A program made the translations under genes and the position numbers. Below are positions 54,555 through 63,102 of a DNA stretch of 64,000 nucleotides, one piece after another. The notes beneath the pieces are model-generated. The model did not search any database. It had not been told where the DNA came from and worked only from the letters and a program-made list of their open reading frames with translations. This DNA comes from Nocardia sp. NRRL S-836. Its GTDB lineage: Bacteria > Actinomycetota > Actinomycetes > Mycobacteriales > Pseudonocardiaceae. How positions within the stretch are numbered: the first letter of the stretch is position 1; each line of letters begins with the position of its first letter. The stretch is taken from positions 53,116-117,115 of the forward strand of contig NZ_LGDY01000095.1 in NCBI RefSeq assembly GCF_001279525.1, read 5' to 3'.

Positions 54555-55160
54555 TCAGGGGTGTGACAGGACCCGTTCCGCCACACCCGGCCAGATCACG
54601 GCCATCACGTAGTCGGTCGCGAGCGCGGGTCCCACCGAGGGCCTGCGCTCGCACCACACGGCCAGCCGTTCACACGCGCCCACCACGATCTCCGCGAACG
54701 CCTCGGCCTCCAGCGGGTCGATGCCCGGCGCGAACGACGCCAGCACCGAGCCGATCATGTCGGTCTGCTGCTGCCGGATCCCCTCGACCTCCTCCTGCGC
54801 CGACGGCACCGCGATCGCCGCCTCCTGCCGCAGCAGCGCCCACGAGCGCTGGTGGTCGACGATGAACTCGAAGAACGCCAGCAGGCCCAGCCGCAGGAAC
54901 TCCTCCGGGCCCGTCGCGCCCGCGATGGCCTGCGCGGTCTTCTCCCGCAGCTCGGCGCGTGCCCGGTGGATGCAGCCGATCAGCAGCCCCTCCTTGGACC
55001 CGAAGTACTCGTAGAGCATCGGTTTGGAGACGCCGCAGCGTTCGGCGATCTCGTCCATCGAGGTGGCGAGGTACCCCTGCTCCGCGAAGATCTCTTCGGC
55101 GACGGTCAGCATCTGGGCCATGCGCTGCGCCTTGGGCATGCGGCGCCGTGGAGCGGTCAC
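54555..55160 (-). CDS. TetR/AcrR family regulator of the BVMO locus
   Basis: 201 aa. HTH at residues 15-60 (AEEIFAEQGYLATSMDEIA, then CGVSKPMLYEYFGSKEGL), helical ligand domain of the common AcrR-like type. GTG 55160. It is divergent from the Baeyer-Villiger monooxygenase gene, with two adjacent palindromes between them, so it very likely represses that gene and itself. Confidence 0.9.
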   Translation of the reverse strand: MTAPRRRMPKAQRMAQMLTVAEEIFAEQGYLATSMDEIAERCGVSKPMLYEYFGSKEGLLIGCIHRARAELREKTAQAIAGATGPEEFLRLGLLAFFEFIVDHQRSWALLRQEAAIAVPSAQEEVEGIRQQQTDMIGSVLASFAPGIDPLEAEAFAEIVVGACERLAVWCERRPSVGPALATDYVMAVIWPGVAERVLSHP

Positions 55161-55185
55161 GGGAACGGAGTCTACCGCTCGTAAC

Positions 55186-55213
55186 TTACTTCGAGTAACC
55201 TACTGCGAAGTAG
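55186..55213. promoter_or_regulatory. Double palindrome, TetR operator candidate
   Basis: TTACT-TCG-AGTAA (55186-55198) and CTACT-GCGA-AGTAG (55200-55213) lie in tandem in the 76-base space between the divergent TetR and monooxygenase genes. Similar half-sites and close packing suggest two repressor dimers. Confidence 0.6.
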
Positions 55214-55236
55214 CCAAGCGAGTGGAGGGTGTCCCC

Positions 55237-56724
55237 ATGCACCGAGAGACGAAAGTGCTCGTCATCGGCACCGGCTTCTCCGGCCTCGGGATGGCCGTCG
55301 AGCTGAAGCGGCGCGGCGAGCACGACTTCATGGTGCTCGAGAAGGCGAGCGACCTCGGTGGCACCTGGCGGGACAACTCCTACCCCGGCTGCGCGTGCGA
55401 CGTGCCGTCGCACATGTACTCGTTCTCGTTCGAGCTGAACCCGCGCTGGTCGCGGATGTTCGCCCAGCAGGGCGAGATCTGGGACTACCTGCGGCGGGTC
55501 GCCGACAAGTACCGGCTGCGGCCGCACATCCGCTTCGACACCAAGGTGTCCGGTGCACGGTGGGACGACGACGCCAAGCGCTGGCACGTCACGACCGAGC
55601 AGGGCGACACCTACACCGCCCGGGCGCTGGTCGCGGGCGTCGGCGCGTTGCACATCCCGAACGTGCCGGAGCTGCCGGGCATCGAGAACTTCACCGGCAG
55701 GACGTTCCACAGCGCCCAGTGGGACCACGACTACGACCTGACCGGCAAGCGCGTCGCCGTGGTGGGCACCGGCGCGTCGGCGATCCAGTTCGTGCCGAAG
55801 ATCGCCGGGCAGGTCGGTTCGCTGAAGATCTTCCAGCGCACGCCGCCGTGGGTCATGCCCAAGGCCGACCGGGAGATCAGGGGCTGGGAGCAGAAGCTGT
55901 TCCGCGCCCTGCCGTTCACCCAGCGGCTGTACCGCGACCTCGTGTACTGGACCCGCGAGTCGTCCGCGCTGGGCTTCGCGGTGAACCCGAAGATCATGCA
56001 GCTCGCGCAGGGCATCGCCTTGCGGCACATGAAGAAGCAGGTGCCGGACCCGAAGCTGCGCAAGGCGTTGAAGCCCGACTACACCATGGGCTGCAAGCGC
56101 GTGCTGATCTCCAACGACTACTACCCGGCGCTGACGCGGCCCAACGTGGACCTGGTGACGGACAAGATCTCCGAGGTGCGCGAGAAGTCCATCGTGGACA
56201 GTTCCGGGGTCGAGCACGAGGTCGACGCCATCATCTACGGCACCGGCTTCCACGTCGTGGACTCGTTCGACTACCTGGACATCCAGGGCAGGGGCGGCGT
56301 CGACCTCGCCAAGAAGTGGCGCGAGGAGGGCATCGAGACCTACTACGGCATCACGGTGTCCGGCTTCCCCAACCTGTTCTTCCTGCTGGGCCCCAACACC
56401 GGGCTCGGGCACAACTCGGTGGTGTTCATGATCGAGTCGCAGATCCGGTACGTGTCGCAGTGCCTGCGGCTCCTCGACCGGCACCGCGCGGCGGAGCTGG
56501 ACGTGCGGCCGGAGGCCCAGCGGGAGTTCAACCGCGAGCTGCAGGGCAAGCTCACCAGGGGCGTGTGGACCCAGGGCGGCTGCAAGAGCTGGTACCTCGA
56601 CGCGCAGGGCGTGAACCGCACCGTCTGGCCGGGCTTCACCTGGCGGTACTGGATGCGGACCAAGCGCGTGCGCGCCGAGGACTACGTGCTCACCGCGGCC
56701 AAGCGGGCTACGGCTTCACGATGA
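55237..56724 (+). CDS. Baeyer-Villiger flavin monooxygenase
   Basis: 495 aa. Class B flavoprotein: FAD Rossmann motif GTGFSGLG (residues 10-17), the BVMO fingerprint FTGRTFHSAQWD (FxGxxxHxxxW), and NADPH motif GTGASA near 175. It should insert one oxygen atom into a ketone to give an ester or lactone. The start is ATG 55237. It converges with the alcohol dehydrogenase gene (17-base overlap). Confidence 0.9.
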   Translation: MHRETKVLVIGTGFSGLGMAVELKRRGEHDFMVLEKASDLGGTWRDNSYPGCACDVPSHMYSFSFELNPRWSRMFAQQGEIWDYLRRVADKYRLRPHIRFDTKVSGARWDDDAKRWHVTTEQGDTYTARALVAGVGALHIPNVPELPGIENFTGRTFHSAQWDHDYDLTGKRVAVVGTGASAIQFVPKIAGQVGSLKIFQRTPPWVMPKADREIRGWEQKLFRALPFTQRLYRDLVYWTRESSALGFAVNPKIMQLAQGIALRHMKKQVPDPKLRKALKPDYTMGCKRVLISNDYYPALTRPNVDLVTDKISEVREKSIVDSSGVEHEVDAIIYGTGFHVVDSFDYLDIQGRGGVDLAKKWREEGIETYYGITVSGFPNLFFLLGPNTGLGHNSVVFMIESQIRYVSQCLRLLDRHRAAELDVRPEAQREFNRELQGKLTRGVWTQGGCKSWYLDAQGVNRTVWPGFTWRYWMRTKRVRAEDYVLTAAKRATASR

Positions 56725-57742
56725 CCTTGAGGGCGGTCCGCTCGTCCATCACCCGGTACCCCTCGGCGACGTCGGCGAGCGGCACCGTCCGGTCGAACAC
56801 GGGACCGGGGTCGATCCGCCCGGCGAGCACGTCGGCCAGCAGCTCGGGCAGGTAGGCGCGCGCGGGCGCGACGCCGCCGCCGATGGTGATGTTGCGGCCG
56901 AACAGCTTGCCCAGCGGCAGCCCTGGCATCTCGTGCGGCACGCCGACGTACCCGATCCGGCCGCCGTCGCGCACGATCCCCATCGCGGTCTCCCACGACT
57001 GCTCCGTGCCGACGCATTCGAGCACCGCCGACGCCCCGAGCCCGCCGGTCAGCTCCCTGACCCGCTCGACCGCCGCCTCGCCCCGCTCGGCCACCTGGTC
57101 GGTCGCACCGAAGAGCTTCGCGACCTTGGCGCGGTCCTCGTGCCGCCCCAGCGCGATGATCCGCTCGGCACCGAGCCGCTTGGCCGCCAGCACCCCGCAC
57201 AGCCCGACCGCGCCGTCGCCCACCACGGCCACGGTGCTGCCCGGCTGCACACCCGCGCCGATGGCCGCGTGGTGCCCGGTGCCCATGACGTCGCTCAGGC
57301 TGAGGAACGCGGGCAGCAGCTCCGCCGGCGCGTCAGCGGGCACGCGCACCAGCGTCCCGTCGGCCTGCGGCACCCGCACGGCCTCGCCCTGCCCGCCGTC
57401 GGACCCCTTCGCACCCCAGAACCCGCCGTTGAGGCACGACGTCTGCAGCCCGGCCTGGCAGTACGCGCACGTGCCGTCGCTCCACACGAACGGCGCGATG
57501 ACCCGGTCGCCGACCTGGACGCTCTTCACGTCCGCGCCGACCTCCTCGACGATGCCGAGGAACTCGTGCCCGATCCGCTGCCCGCCCTCGCGCTTGGCCA
57601 CGCCCCGGTACGCCCACAGGTCGCTGCCGCAGATGCAGGCCAGCTCGACCCGGACCACGACGTCGCTCGCGTCCTTGATCGCCGCGTCCGGCACGTCCTC
57701 GACGCGGATGTCACGGGTGCCGTAGATCGTCGTAGCCCGCAC
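56708..57742 (-). CDS. Zinc-dependent alcohol dehydrogenase (MDR family)
   Basis: 344 aa. Catalytic zinc ligands in CICGSD and GHEFLG, structural-zinc cysteines in the GTCAYCQAGLQTSC segment, and NAD(P) motif VVGDGAVG near residue 172. Oxidises secondary alcohols to ketones or the reverse. GTG 57742 follows GGAGGAG. The product would be a natural substrate for the adjacent monooxygenase. Confidence 0.9.
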   Translation of the reverse strand: MRATTIYGTRDIRVEDVPDAAIKDASDVVVRVELACICGSDLWAYRGVAKREGGQRIGHEFLGIVEEVGADVKSVQVGDRVIAPFVWSDGTCAYCQAGLQTSCLNGGFWGAKGSDGGQGEAVRVPQADGTLVRVPADAPAELLPAFLSLSDVMGTGHHAAIGAGVQPGSTVAVVGDGAVGLCGVLAAKRLGAERIIALGRHEDRAKVAKLFGATDQVAERGEAAVERVRELTGGLGASAVLECVGTEQSWETAMGIVRDGGRIGYVGVPHEMPGLPLGKLFGRNITIGGGVAPARAYLPELLADVLAGRIDPGPVFDRTVPLADVAEGYRVMDERTALKVIVKP

Positions 57743-57842
57743 CAGGCTCCTCCTTCTGCCTCGTTTCGCCCAACCGTCACATGGTGCTCCCGCGGTGCCG
57801 GTCGCGCCGAACCAGGACGCTGTGGAATTGGTTACGCCCGCA

Positions 57843-57848
57843 TACGAT
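57843..57848 (+). promoter_or_regulatory. -10 hexamer of leaderless esterase transcript
   Basis: TACGAT ends seven bases before GTG 57856; no Shine-Dalgarno sequence is present. Confidence 0.45.
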
Positions 57849-57855
57849 CGAGCGC

Positions 57856-58995
57856 GTGCTGATCAACAGCCTCGTGCAGGCCCGCGGTGTCCGCTATGCG
57901 ACAGCTTCCCGGTTCACCGAACCCGAACCACTGCCCTGGGACGGCACGATCGACGCCACCCGGCGCGGCCCGGCCTGCCCGCAGCCGCCGTCGTCGCTGG
58001 CCTCGGTGGTCGGCAACTCGGTCGAGGGCCTGTCGTTCGACGAGCACTGCCAGGTGCTGAGCGTGACGGCACCGGCCGACGCCAAGGACCTGCCGGTGAT
58101 GGTGTGGTTCCACGGCGGCGCGTACGTGACGGGCAGCGGCGAGTCGGCGAAGTACGACGCGACCCTGCTGGCCGCGCACGGCGTCGTGGTCGTGAGCGTG
58201 AGCTACCGCCTCGGCGTCTTCGGCTACCTGCGCGACAACCTGGGCCTGCTCGACCAGCTCGCCGCGCTGCGGTGGGTGCGGGACAACATCACCGCGTTCG
58301 GCGGCGACCCGGCGAACGTGACCGCCTTCGGCCAGTCCGCGGGCGCCGACTCGGTGTACGCGCTGCTGGTCACCGACACCGAAGACCTGTTCCACCGCGC
58401 GATCCTGCAGAGCGCCCCGCTGGGCACCCGCAGCCCCGACCGCCCGGACATGACGGCGGCCCTGCGCGAACTCGTCTCCGTCGACGCCACCACGCCGGTG
58501 CCCGACGTGCTGGCCGCCCAGCAGCACGCCATCGTCGAGCTGGGCCCCCGCTTCTCCCCGTCGGGCAGCATGCCGTTCGGCCCGGAACTGGCCACGGCCG
58601 ACCTGTCCGCGGCCGCCACCCGCGTGGAACTGCTCGTCGGCCACACCCAGGACGACGGCAGCCCGTACGTGGCCGCCCACCCGGAGGCCTGGGCCATGGT
58701 GACCGACCTCGTCTTCGCCGACCCCGCCCGCCGCCTTGCCGCCGACTGGGCCACCGCTGGCGGCAAGGCCGCCACCTACAACTTCAGGTGGTCCCCCGAG
58801 GGCGCTCCGCTGGGCGCGTGCCACTGCATCGAGCTGCCGTTCCTGTTCGACCCGGACGCCTGGACCGGCGCGGGCATGCTCGCCGGGCACGCACCCGACC
58901 CGGCGCTGGCACAGGTCATGCGGCGCACGTGGACCGACTTCGCGCGAAACGGGATCGACGCGCTTCCGTCGCGTGAGCTCGAGTTCGGCGGATGA
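57856..58995 (+). CDS. Type-B carboxylesterase
   Basis: 379 aa, shorter than the 500-aa family norm. Oxyanion-hole WFHGGAY, nucleophile elbow GQSAGA, and a catalytic-His context GACHCIELPFLF are present; no signal peptide. Could hydrolyse the ester made by the nearby monooxygenase. GTG 57856 is supported by leaderless promoter spacing. Its stop overlaps the methyltransferase start by ATGA. Confidence 0.88.
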   Translation: MLINSLVQARGVRYATASRFTEPEPLPWDGTIDATRRGPACPQPPSSLASVVGNSVEGLSFDEHCQVLSVTAPADAKDLPVMVWFHGGAYVTGSGESAKYDATLLAAHGVVVVSVSYRLGVFGYLRDNLGLLDQLAALRWVRDNITAFGGDPANVTAFGQSAGADSVYALLVTDTEDLFHRAILQSAPLGTRSPDRPDMTAALRELVSVDATTPVPDVLAAQQHAIVELGPRFSPSGSMPFGPELATADLSAAATRVELLVGHTQDDGSPYVAAHPEAWAMVTDLVFADPARRLAADWATAGGKAATYNFRWSPEGAPLGACHCIELPFLFDPDAWTGAGMLAGHAPDPALAQVMRRTWTDFARNGIDALPSRELEFGG

Positions 58996-59738
58996 GCGAC
59001 CGGGAACGCCTGCGCGGCACGTTCGGCACCGACGCGGCCCGCTACCACCGGGCCCGTCCCACCTATCCCCCTGAACTCTTCGACGCGCTGCACGGCCCGC
59101 GCATCCTGGAGATCGGCCCCGGCACCGGCCAGGCCACGCTGCCGCTGACCGCGCTGGGCGAGGTCACCGCGGTCGAGCTGAGCCCCGACCTGGCCGCGGT
59201 CGCCCGCGAGCACGCGCCACGGGCGCACGTCGTGGTCGCGGACTTCGACGTGTGGGAGCCGACCGGCCGGTTCGACCTCGTCGTGTCCGCGACGGCGTTC
59301 CACTGGCTCGACCCGAGCACTCGCATGGCGAGGTGCGCACGGGCGCTGCGCACGGGCGGCACGCTCGCCGTGATCTCAACGCACCACATCGCAGGCGGTA
59401 CCGAACAGTTCTTCGTCGACGTTCAGGAGATCTACGAGCGGTGGGACCCGGCCACGCCGCCGGGCCTGCGCCTCTCGCCGGCCGACGCCGTCCCGCACGA
59501 GTTCGACCCCAGCGAGCACTTCGGCCCGCCGGTGTTCCGCAGGTACGAGTGGGAGCAGGCCTACGACACCGACGCATACGCCGACCTGCTCCTCACGTAC
59601 TCGAACCACATCGTGCTGCCGCACCGCGACGAGCTGGTCGCGGACATCCGGCGGCTCGTGGACACCCGCTACGGCGGCCGGGTCGTCAAGCGGTACCTGA
59701 CCCAGCTCGCCACCGCGGTGACCGTCACGCGCAGGTGA
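58992..59738 (+). CDS. Class I SAM-dependent methyltransferase
   Basis: 248 aa. SAM-binding motif [13 protein letters not shown] (residues 37-48), acidic loop VTAVELSPD, and motif [14 protein letters not shown]. Substrate unknown. Coupled to the esterase by a four-base overlap. The last 14 bases overlap the end of the opposing GH27 pseudogene. Confidence 0.88.
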   Translation: MSDRERLRGTFGTDAARYHRARPTYPPELFDALHGPRILEIGPGTGQATLPLTALGEVTAVELSPDLAAVAREHAPRAHVVVADFDVWEPTGRFDLVVSATAFHWLDPSTRMARCARALRTGGTLAVISTHHIAGGTEQFFVDVQEIYERWDPATPPGLRLSPADAVPHEFDPSEHFGPPVFRRYEWEQAYDTDAYADLLLTYSNHIVLPHRDELVADIRRLVDTRYGGRVVKRYLTQLATAVTVTRR

Positions 59739-60160
59739 TGCGCGGCGAGGCCCAGTCGCCGTGGTCGGAGTTGATGCCGTCACCGGCGTCGGTCAGCACG
59801 AGCCGCAGGGTCTGCGCGCCCGTCAACGACGCCGTGAGCCGCGCCGGTGCCGGTCAACGGTCCCGAGTCGGCCGCCTAAGCGTCGTCGGCGAAGACCTGG
59901 AACACCACCGAGCCCCTGCCGGGCGCGACCTCGTCGTCCACCCCCACGTCCACGGTGAGCGACGAGCACTTGTCGACGAAGATGTCGGCGATGCCCTTGA
60001 CCATCGCCTCGTTGAACTCGGCGCGGCACGCGGTGGTGTTCCAGTTGTTGAAGCCCATCGGCGGGGTGAGGGCCAGACCGTCCGGTAAGGCCGATGCGGC
60101 CGGTGTGGTCAGGACCGCGCCGGCGACCGTGGTCAGCACGGCCAGAGCGAGGGTGCGCAT
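59725..60160 (-). pseudogene. GH27 alpha-galactosidase/NPCBM remnant with internal deletion
   Basis: It begins with ATG 60160, an intact signal peptide (ending ASA-LPDG) and the GH27 N-terminus (LALTPPMGFNNWNTT, AEFNEAMVKGIADI). Then, without transition, it continues as an NPCBM carbohydrate-binding domain (SLTVDVGVDDEV, GSVVFQVFADD), so nearly the whole catalytic barrel is gone. A frameshift then ends the frame at 59876, and the NPCBM tail ([20 protein letters not shown]) resumes in another frame to a stop at 59725. Non-functional remnant of a secreted glycosidase. Confidence 0.85.
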
Positions 60161-60711
60161 GGGGCTTTCCTTTCCGAGCATCACGCGGGAAGACCCCGCG
60201 GCTTGCCGGGGTCGTGGCGACGGCTTCGTGGGCGGCGGCCTCGTGGAGCACGTTCAAGAGCAGCAAACGGCGCCCTGGACGGGTGATCAGGCGAGTGAGC
60301 GGTGGCCATCGGCTTCCTGTCGGAAACCTGAAGACCGGAGCCGAAGGCTGTTGCCACAGCCGCATACATCCGATGACGCGGTCTTTTTCCGGTCGCGCTA
60401 TCCGTTGACGCAGCCACGCGAGCCATCACGGCGGCTGGCGCACCTCTGATGGAAACCCAGCTGCACAGGGTCATGGCCGACTCCTCGCTCGCGCGTGACG
60501 ACAGCACTCGTCCTGCTGCACGGCGGAGCAGCCTGGTCCAGACAACTCCAAAAGGTAGGAGTTCTGGGGCGCGTCGCGCAAGAGCCGACCAAACACAACA
60601 CGACCCGACAACCGGGTGCTGGTGCCCCTGCGGGTAGGGCAAACCGCCTAGGATGTCCCGCCAGAGGGGCGGGGAACACGCACGAGCCGTGCCCTTGCAC
60701 AAGGAGGTGGC
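60161..60711. other. Intergenic, no supportable gene
   Basis: A 551-base stretch between the GH27 remnant and a TetR gene. Open frames on both strands lack domains and ribosome-binding sites. A TAGGAT box at 60649-60654 may be the -10 of the TetR gene. Confidence 0.6.
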
Positions 60712-61323
60712 ATGGCCGTGTCGACAGCGGCGCTCAACGAGGGCAGGGTCCCCCAGCGGGGCCGTCCTCGCGACGCCAGCAGGGACGACGCATTACGTCA
60801 GGCAGCGCTCGAAGTGATGGCCGAGGTCGGATACCGGGCCCTCACGATGGACGCGGTGGCCGCACGCGCCAGAGCGGGCAAGGCCACGATCTACCGGCGC
60901 TGGGAGTCCAAGCTCGATCTGGTGATCGACACGTGCACCCAGCTCGCGTCGCAGAACCTCGGCGCGCCCGACACCGGCTCGCTCGCCGGTGACCTGCGCG
61001 AGTTCCTTTCGTCGTTCGCCGCGTTCCTGTCCGGGCCGATCGGCAAGGCCGCCCAGGCGCTCGTGGGCGAACTGCCGCACGAGCCGGAGCTGGCGGCGGC
61101 GTTCCGGGAGACGTTCCTGATCTCGCAGCGCGACGTGCTGCGCGGGATCCTCGACCGCGCGGCCGACCGGGGCGAGCTCAGGGCCGACGCCCCGCGCGGC
61201 ATGGCGGTCGAGATCGCGGGAGCGGCGTTGATCTACCGGCTGATGCTCACCGGCGACCCGCTCGACGAGCCGTTCGTGGAGAAGGTCGTCGAGCAGGTCC
61301 TCCTGCCGTTGGTGCACGCCTAG
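60712..61323 (+). CDS. TetR/AcrR family regulator
   Basis: 203 aa. HTH at residues 22-68 (LRQAALEVMAEVGYRALTM, then ARAGKATIYRRWESKLDL), followed by the TetR_C_33-like helical ligand domain. ATG 60712 with a perfect AAGGAGG at 60701-60707. No divergent partner; target unknown. It converges on the DUF3618 gene with six bases between stops. Confidence 0.9.
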   Translation: MAVSTAALNEGRVPQRGRPRDASRDDALRQAALEVMAEVGYRALTMDAVAARARAGKATIYRRWESKLDLVIDTCTQLASQNLGAPDTGSLAGDLREFLSSFAAFLSGPIGKAAQALVGELPHEPELAAAFRETFLISQRDVLRGILDRAADRGELRADAPRGMAVEIAGAALIYRLMLTGDPLDEPFVEKVVEQVLLPLVHA

Positions 61324-61329
61324 CGAGCT

Positions 61330-61551
61330 CTAGCGGAACAGTTTGCGCACCAGGGCGAAGCCGACCACGGCGCCGACCGCGATCAGCGTGTACTTGACCT
61401 TGGGCTGGCTCAGCGTGGCCAGCACGGACGAGCGACCCTGCTCGACGAGCTTCTGCGGGTTCGCTCGTTCGCCGAGCTCGTCCAGGGTGGCGGCCAGCGC
61501 GGCACGAGCCTGTTCGATCTCGCGCTGGATGGTGTCGGGATCGCGTGCCAC
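61330..61551 (-). CDS. DUF3618 family protein
   Basis: 73 aa. The N-terminal amphipathic helix DTIQREIEQARAALAATLDEL and a single C-terminal hydrophobic helix (about residues 52-70) ending in KLFR are typical of DUF3618, small single-pass membrane proteins often encoded near phage-shock or ESX-like genes in actinobacteria. GTG 61551 follows AGGAGG by four bases. Confidence 0.88.
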   Translation of the reverse strand: MARDPDTIQREIEQARAALAATLDELGERANPQKLVEQGRSSVLATLSQPKVKYTLIAVGAVVGFALVRKLFR

Positions 61552-61671
61552 ATGTCCTCCTAGCAGCGGTTCTGGCAGTCACCGTAGTGGACGGACGGCG
61601 CGGGGGCTTCGAGCGACCCACGTGCGCCCCGAGAGAGCGAGTACATGAAGGAGCTATAGGCTTCCACGCGA

Positions 61672-61745
61672 GGGGTCGTAGCCCAATTGGCAGAGGCACT
61701 GGGTTTAGGTCCCAGCCAGTGGGGGTTCGAGTCCCCCCGACCTCA
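61672..61745 (+). tRNA. tRNA with Leu anticodon UAG and short variable loop
   Basis: 74 nt cloverleaf, no encoded CCA. Acceptor GGGGTCG / CGACCTC with A73; D arm GCC/GGC with an 11-base loop containing GG, as in tRNA-Leu; anticodon stem CTGGG/CCCAG with loop TTTAGGT (anticodon TAG at 61706-61708); variable region only five bases (CCAGT); T arm GGGGG/CCCCC with TTCGAGT. Bacterial tRNA-Leu normally has a long variable arm, which is absent here. A TATAGG -10 candidate lies at 61654. Confidence 0.85.
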
Positions 61746-61770
61746 CGTAGCTGCGCTTTTGTGGTGTTCG

Positions 61771-61793
61771 CCGCCGCGGCCGGCCCGCGGCGG
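61771..61793 (+). terminator. Hairpin after tRNA gene
   Basis: 9-bp stem CCGCCGCGG with a 5-base loop, 25 bases downstream of the tRNA. A T-rich stretch precedes rather than follows it. Confidence 0.4.
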
Positions 61794-61843
61794 ACCGCCA
61801 TCCGGTTAGCCGGCGGAGGTCCCTTCGCGAGGTGCCGCATCCC

Positions 61844-61928
61844 ACTGTCAGCGCCTCACTGTCAGCGGCCCGCTGTCAGTGGTCCACCGTCAGCGCCTTA
61901 CTGTCAGCGCCTGACTGTCAGCGGCCCG
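61844..61928. repeat. Degenerate 14/15-bp tandem repeats
   Basis: Six imperfect copies of ACTGTCAGCGCCTC or ACTGTCAGCGGCCCG in a row, overlapping the end of the regulator gene by a few codons. No spacers, so not a CRISPR array. Confidence 0.8.
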
Positions 61929-63102
61929 ATCTCACCGGCGCGGCCGGTCGCCACGGCCCGGCGCCGGCGAACCAGCCCGCGACCCGCGCCGTGACGGCGT
62001 CGGTCTCCCGGTGTTCGGCGAGTCTTTCCCTGCCGTACAACCGGACCGACTCCAGCTGCGTGAACCGGCCGGCGCCGGAGGAGGTCAGCAGCGACTTCGA
62101 CACGAGCGCCGACAGCAGCGCCAGCACCCGGTCGGCGGGCAGGCCGCACGCCGCGACCGCCACGTCGACGCCGAACCCGCCGGGGACCAGCGCGAGGCTG
62201 CGGAACACGTGCCGTTCGTCCGCGTCGAGGTGGTCGTAGCTCCACCCGATGGCCGCGCGCAGGCTCTGGTGGCGTGCGGCGGCGGTCCGGTTGCCGCGGT
62301 TGAGCAGCTCCAGGCGGTCGTCCGAGCGGGCCAGGAGCTCGCTGACGGGCAGCACGGTCGTCAGCCGGGCGGCGAGCTCGATCGCGAGCGGAAGGCCGTC
62401 CAAGCGCGTGCAGAGCCCGTTGAGGGCCTCGGGGTCGTGATGGGACGGCCGGAGGCCGAGCTGGGCCGCCTGCGCGCGGTCGGTGAACAGCTCGGCGGCG
62501 CGCGCGGCGGGCAGCGGCGGCACGGCGAACAGCACCTCGCCCGGCACCCGCAGCGGCTCGCGGCTCGTCGCGACCACCCGCACACCGGGGCAGCCCAGCA
62601 GCAGCGTCTCCAGCAACGCCGCGCAATGCCGGACGACGTGGTCGCAGTCGTCCAGCACCAAGACCAGCGCCCGGCCCGCCAGCGCACGCACCAGGGTGCC
62701 CAGCACCGGTTCGCCGTCGACCTCGCCGATGCCCAGCGCCATCGCGCACGCCCGCGGCACCTGGTCGCCGCTGGAGACGGACGCGAGCCCCACCCACCCG
62801 ACTTCGGGCAGCTCGGCGGTGAGCTCCTTGGCCAGCCTGGTCTTCCCGACGCCGGGCGGCCCCGTCAGGGTGAGCACGCGGGCCCTGTCGCCGGCCACCA
62901 CGAGCCGGTGCAGCTCCTCGTCGCGGCCGACGAAGCTGTCCAGCGCCTTCGGGGGCGCGGGCCTGGTCGACCGCTGCCGGTAGGCGCGTTGCCGGTAGGC
63001 GCGTTGCCGGCACGCGTTCGAGCAGTACCGGGCGTGTCTGCGGCGGGTGGTCGCGGCGCCGCACGTCGCGCACGTCGCCGCCTCGTCGGTCACCACCCGC
63101 AT
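61918..63102 (-). CDS. Zinc-finger NB-ARC-type ATPase regulator, short form
   Basis: 394 aa. An N-terminal zinc knuckle (CATCG and CSNAC, residues 8-31) with a basic QRAYRQRAYRQR tail replaces the usual SARP or LuxR DNA-binding domain. An NB-ARC ATPase follows: FVGRDEEL, Walker A GPPGVGKT near 75, LVLDDCDHV, SREPLRVPGE, GLPLAIELAA, and winged-helix QLESVRLYGRERLAE. The chain stops right there, without the TPR domain normal for such regulators, so it is C-terminally truncated or a naturally short form. ATG 63102. Confidence 0.8.
   Translation of the reverse strand: MRVVTDEAATCATCGAATTRRRHARYCSNACRQRAYRQRAYRQRSTRPAPPKALDSFVGRDEELHRLVVAGDRARVLTLTGPPGVGKTRLAKELTAELPEVGWVGLASVSSGDQVPRACAMALGIGEVDGEPVLGTLVRALAGRALVLVLDDCDHVVRHCAALLETLLLGCPGVRVVATSREPLRVPGEVLFAVPPLPAARAAELFTDRAQAAQLGLRPSHHDPEALNGLCTRLDGLPLAIELAARLTTVLPVSELLARSDDRLELLNRGNRTAAARHQSLRAAIGWSYDHLDADERHVFRSLALVPGGFGVDVAVAACGLPADRVLALLSALVSKSLLTSSGAGRFTQLESVRLYGRERLAEHRETDAVTARVAGWFAGAGPWRPAAPVRSGR

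Noticed and set aside
60495..60700. Frame starting TALVLLHGG, similar to the first strand of alpha/beta-hydrolases
   Set aside because: The similarity stops after a dozen residues and no further hydrolase motif follows in any frame.
61844..61928. Possible CRISPR array
   Set aside because: Repeat units are contiguous and only 14-15 bases with no spacers, and no cas genes are present.
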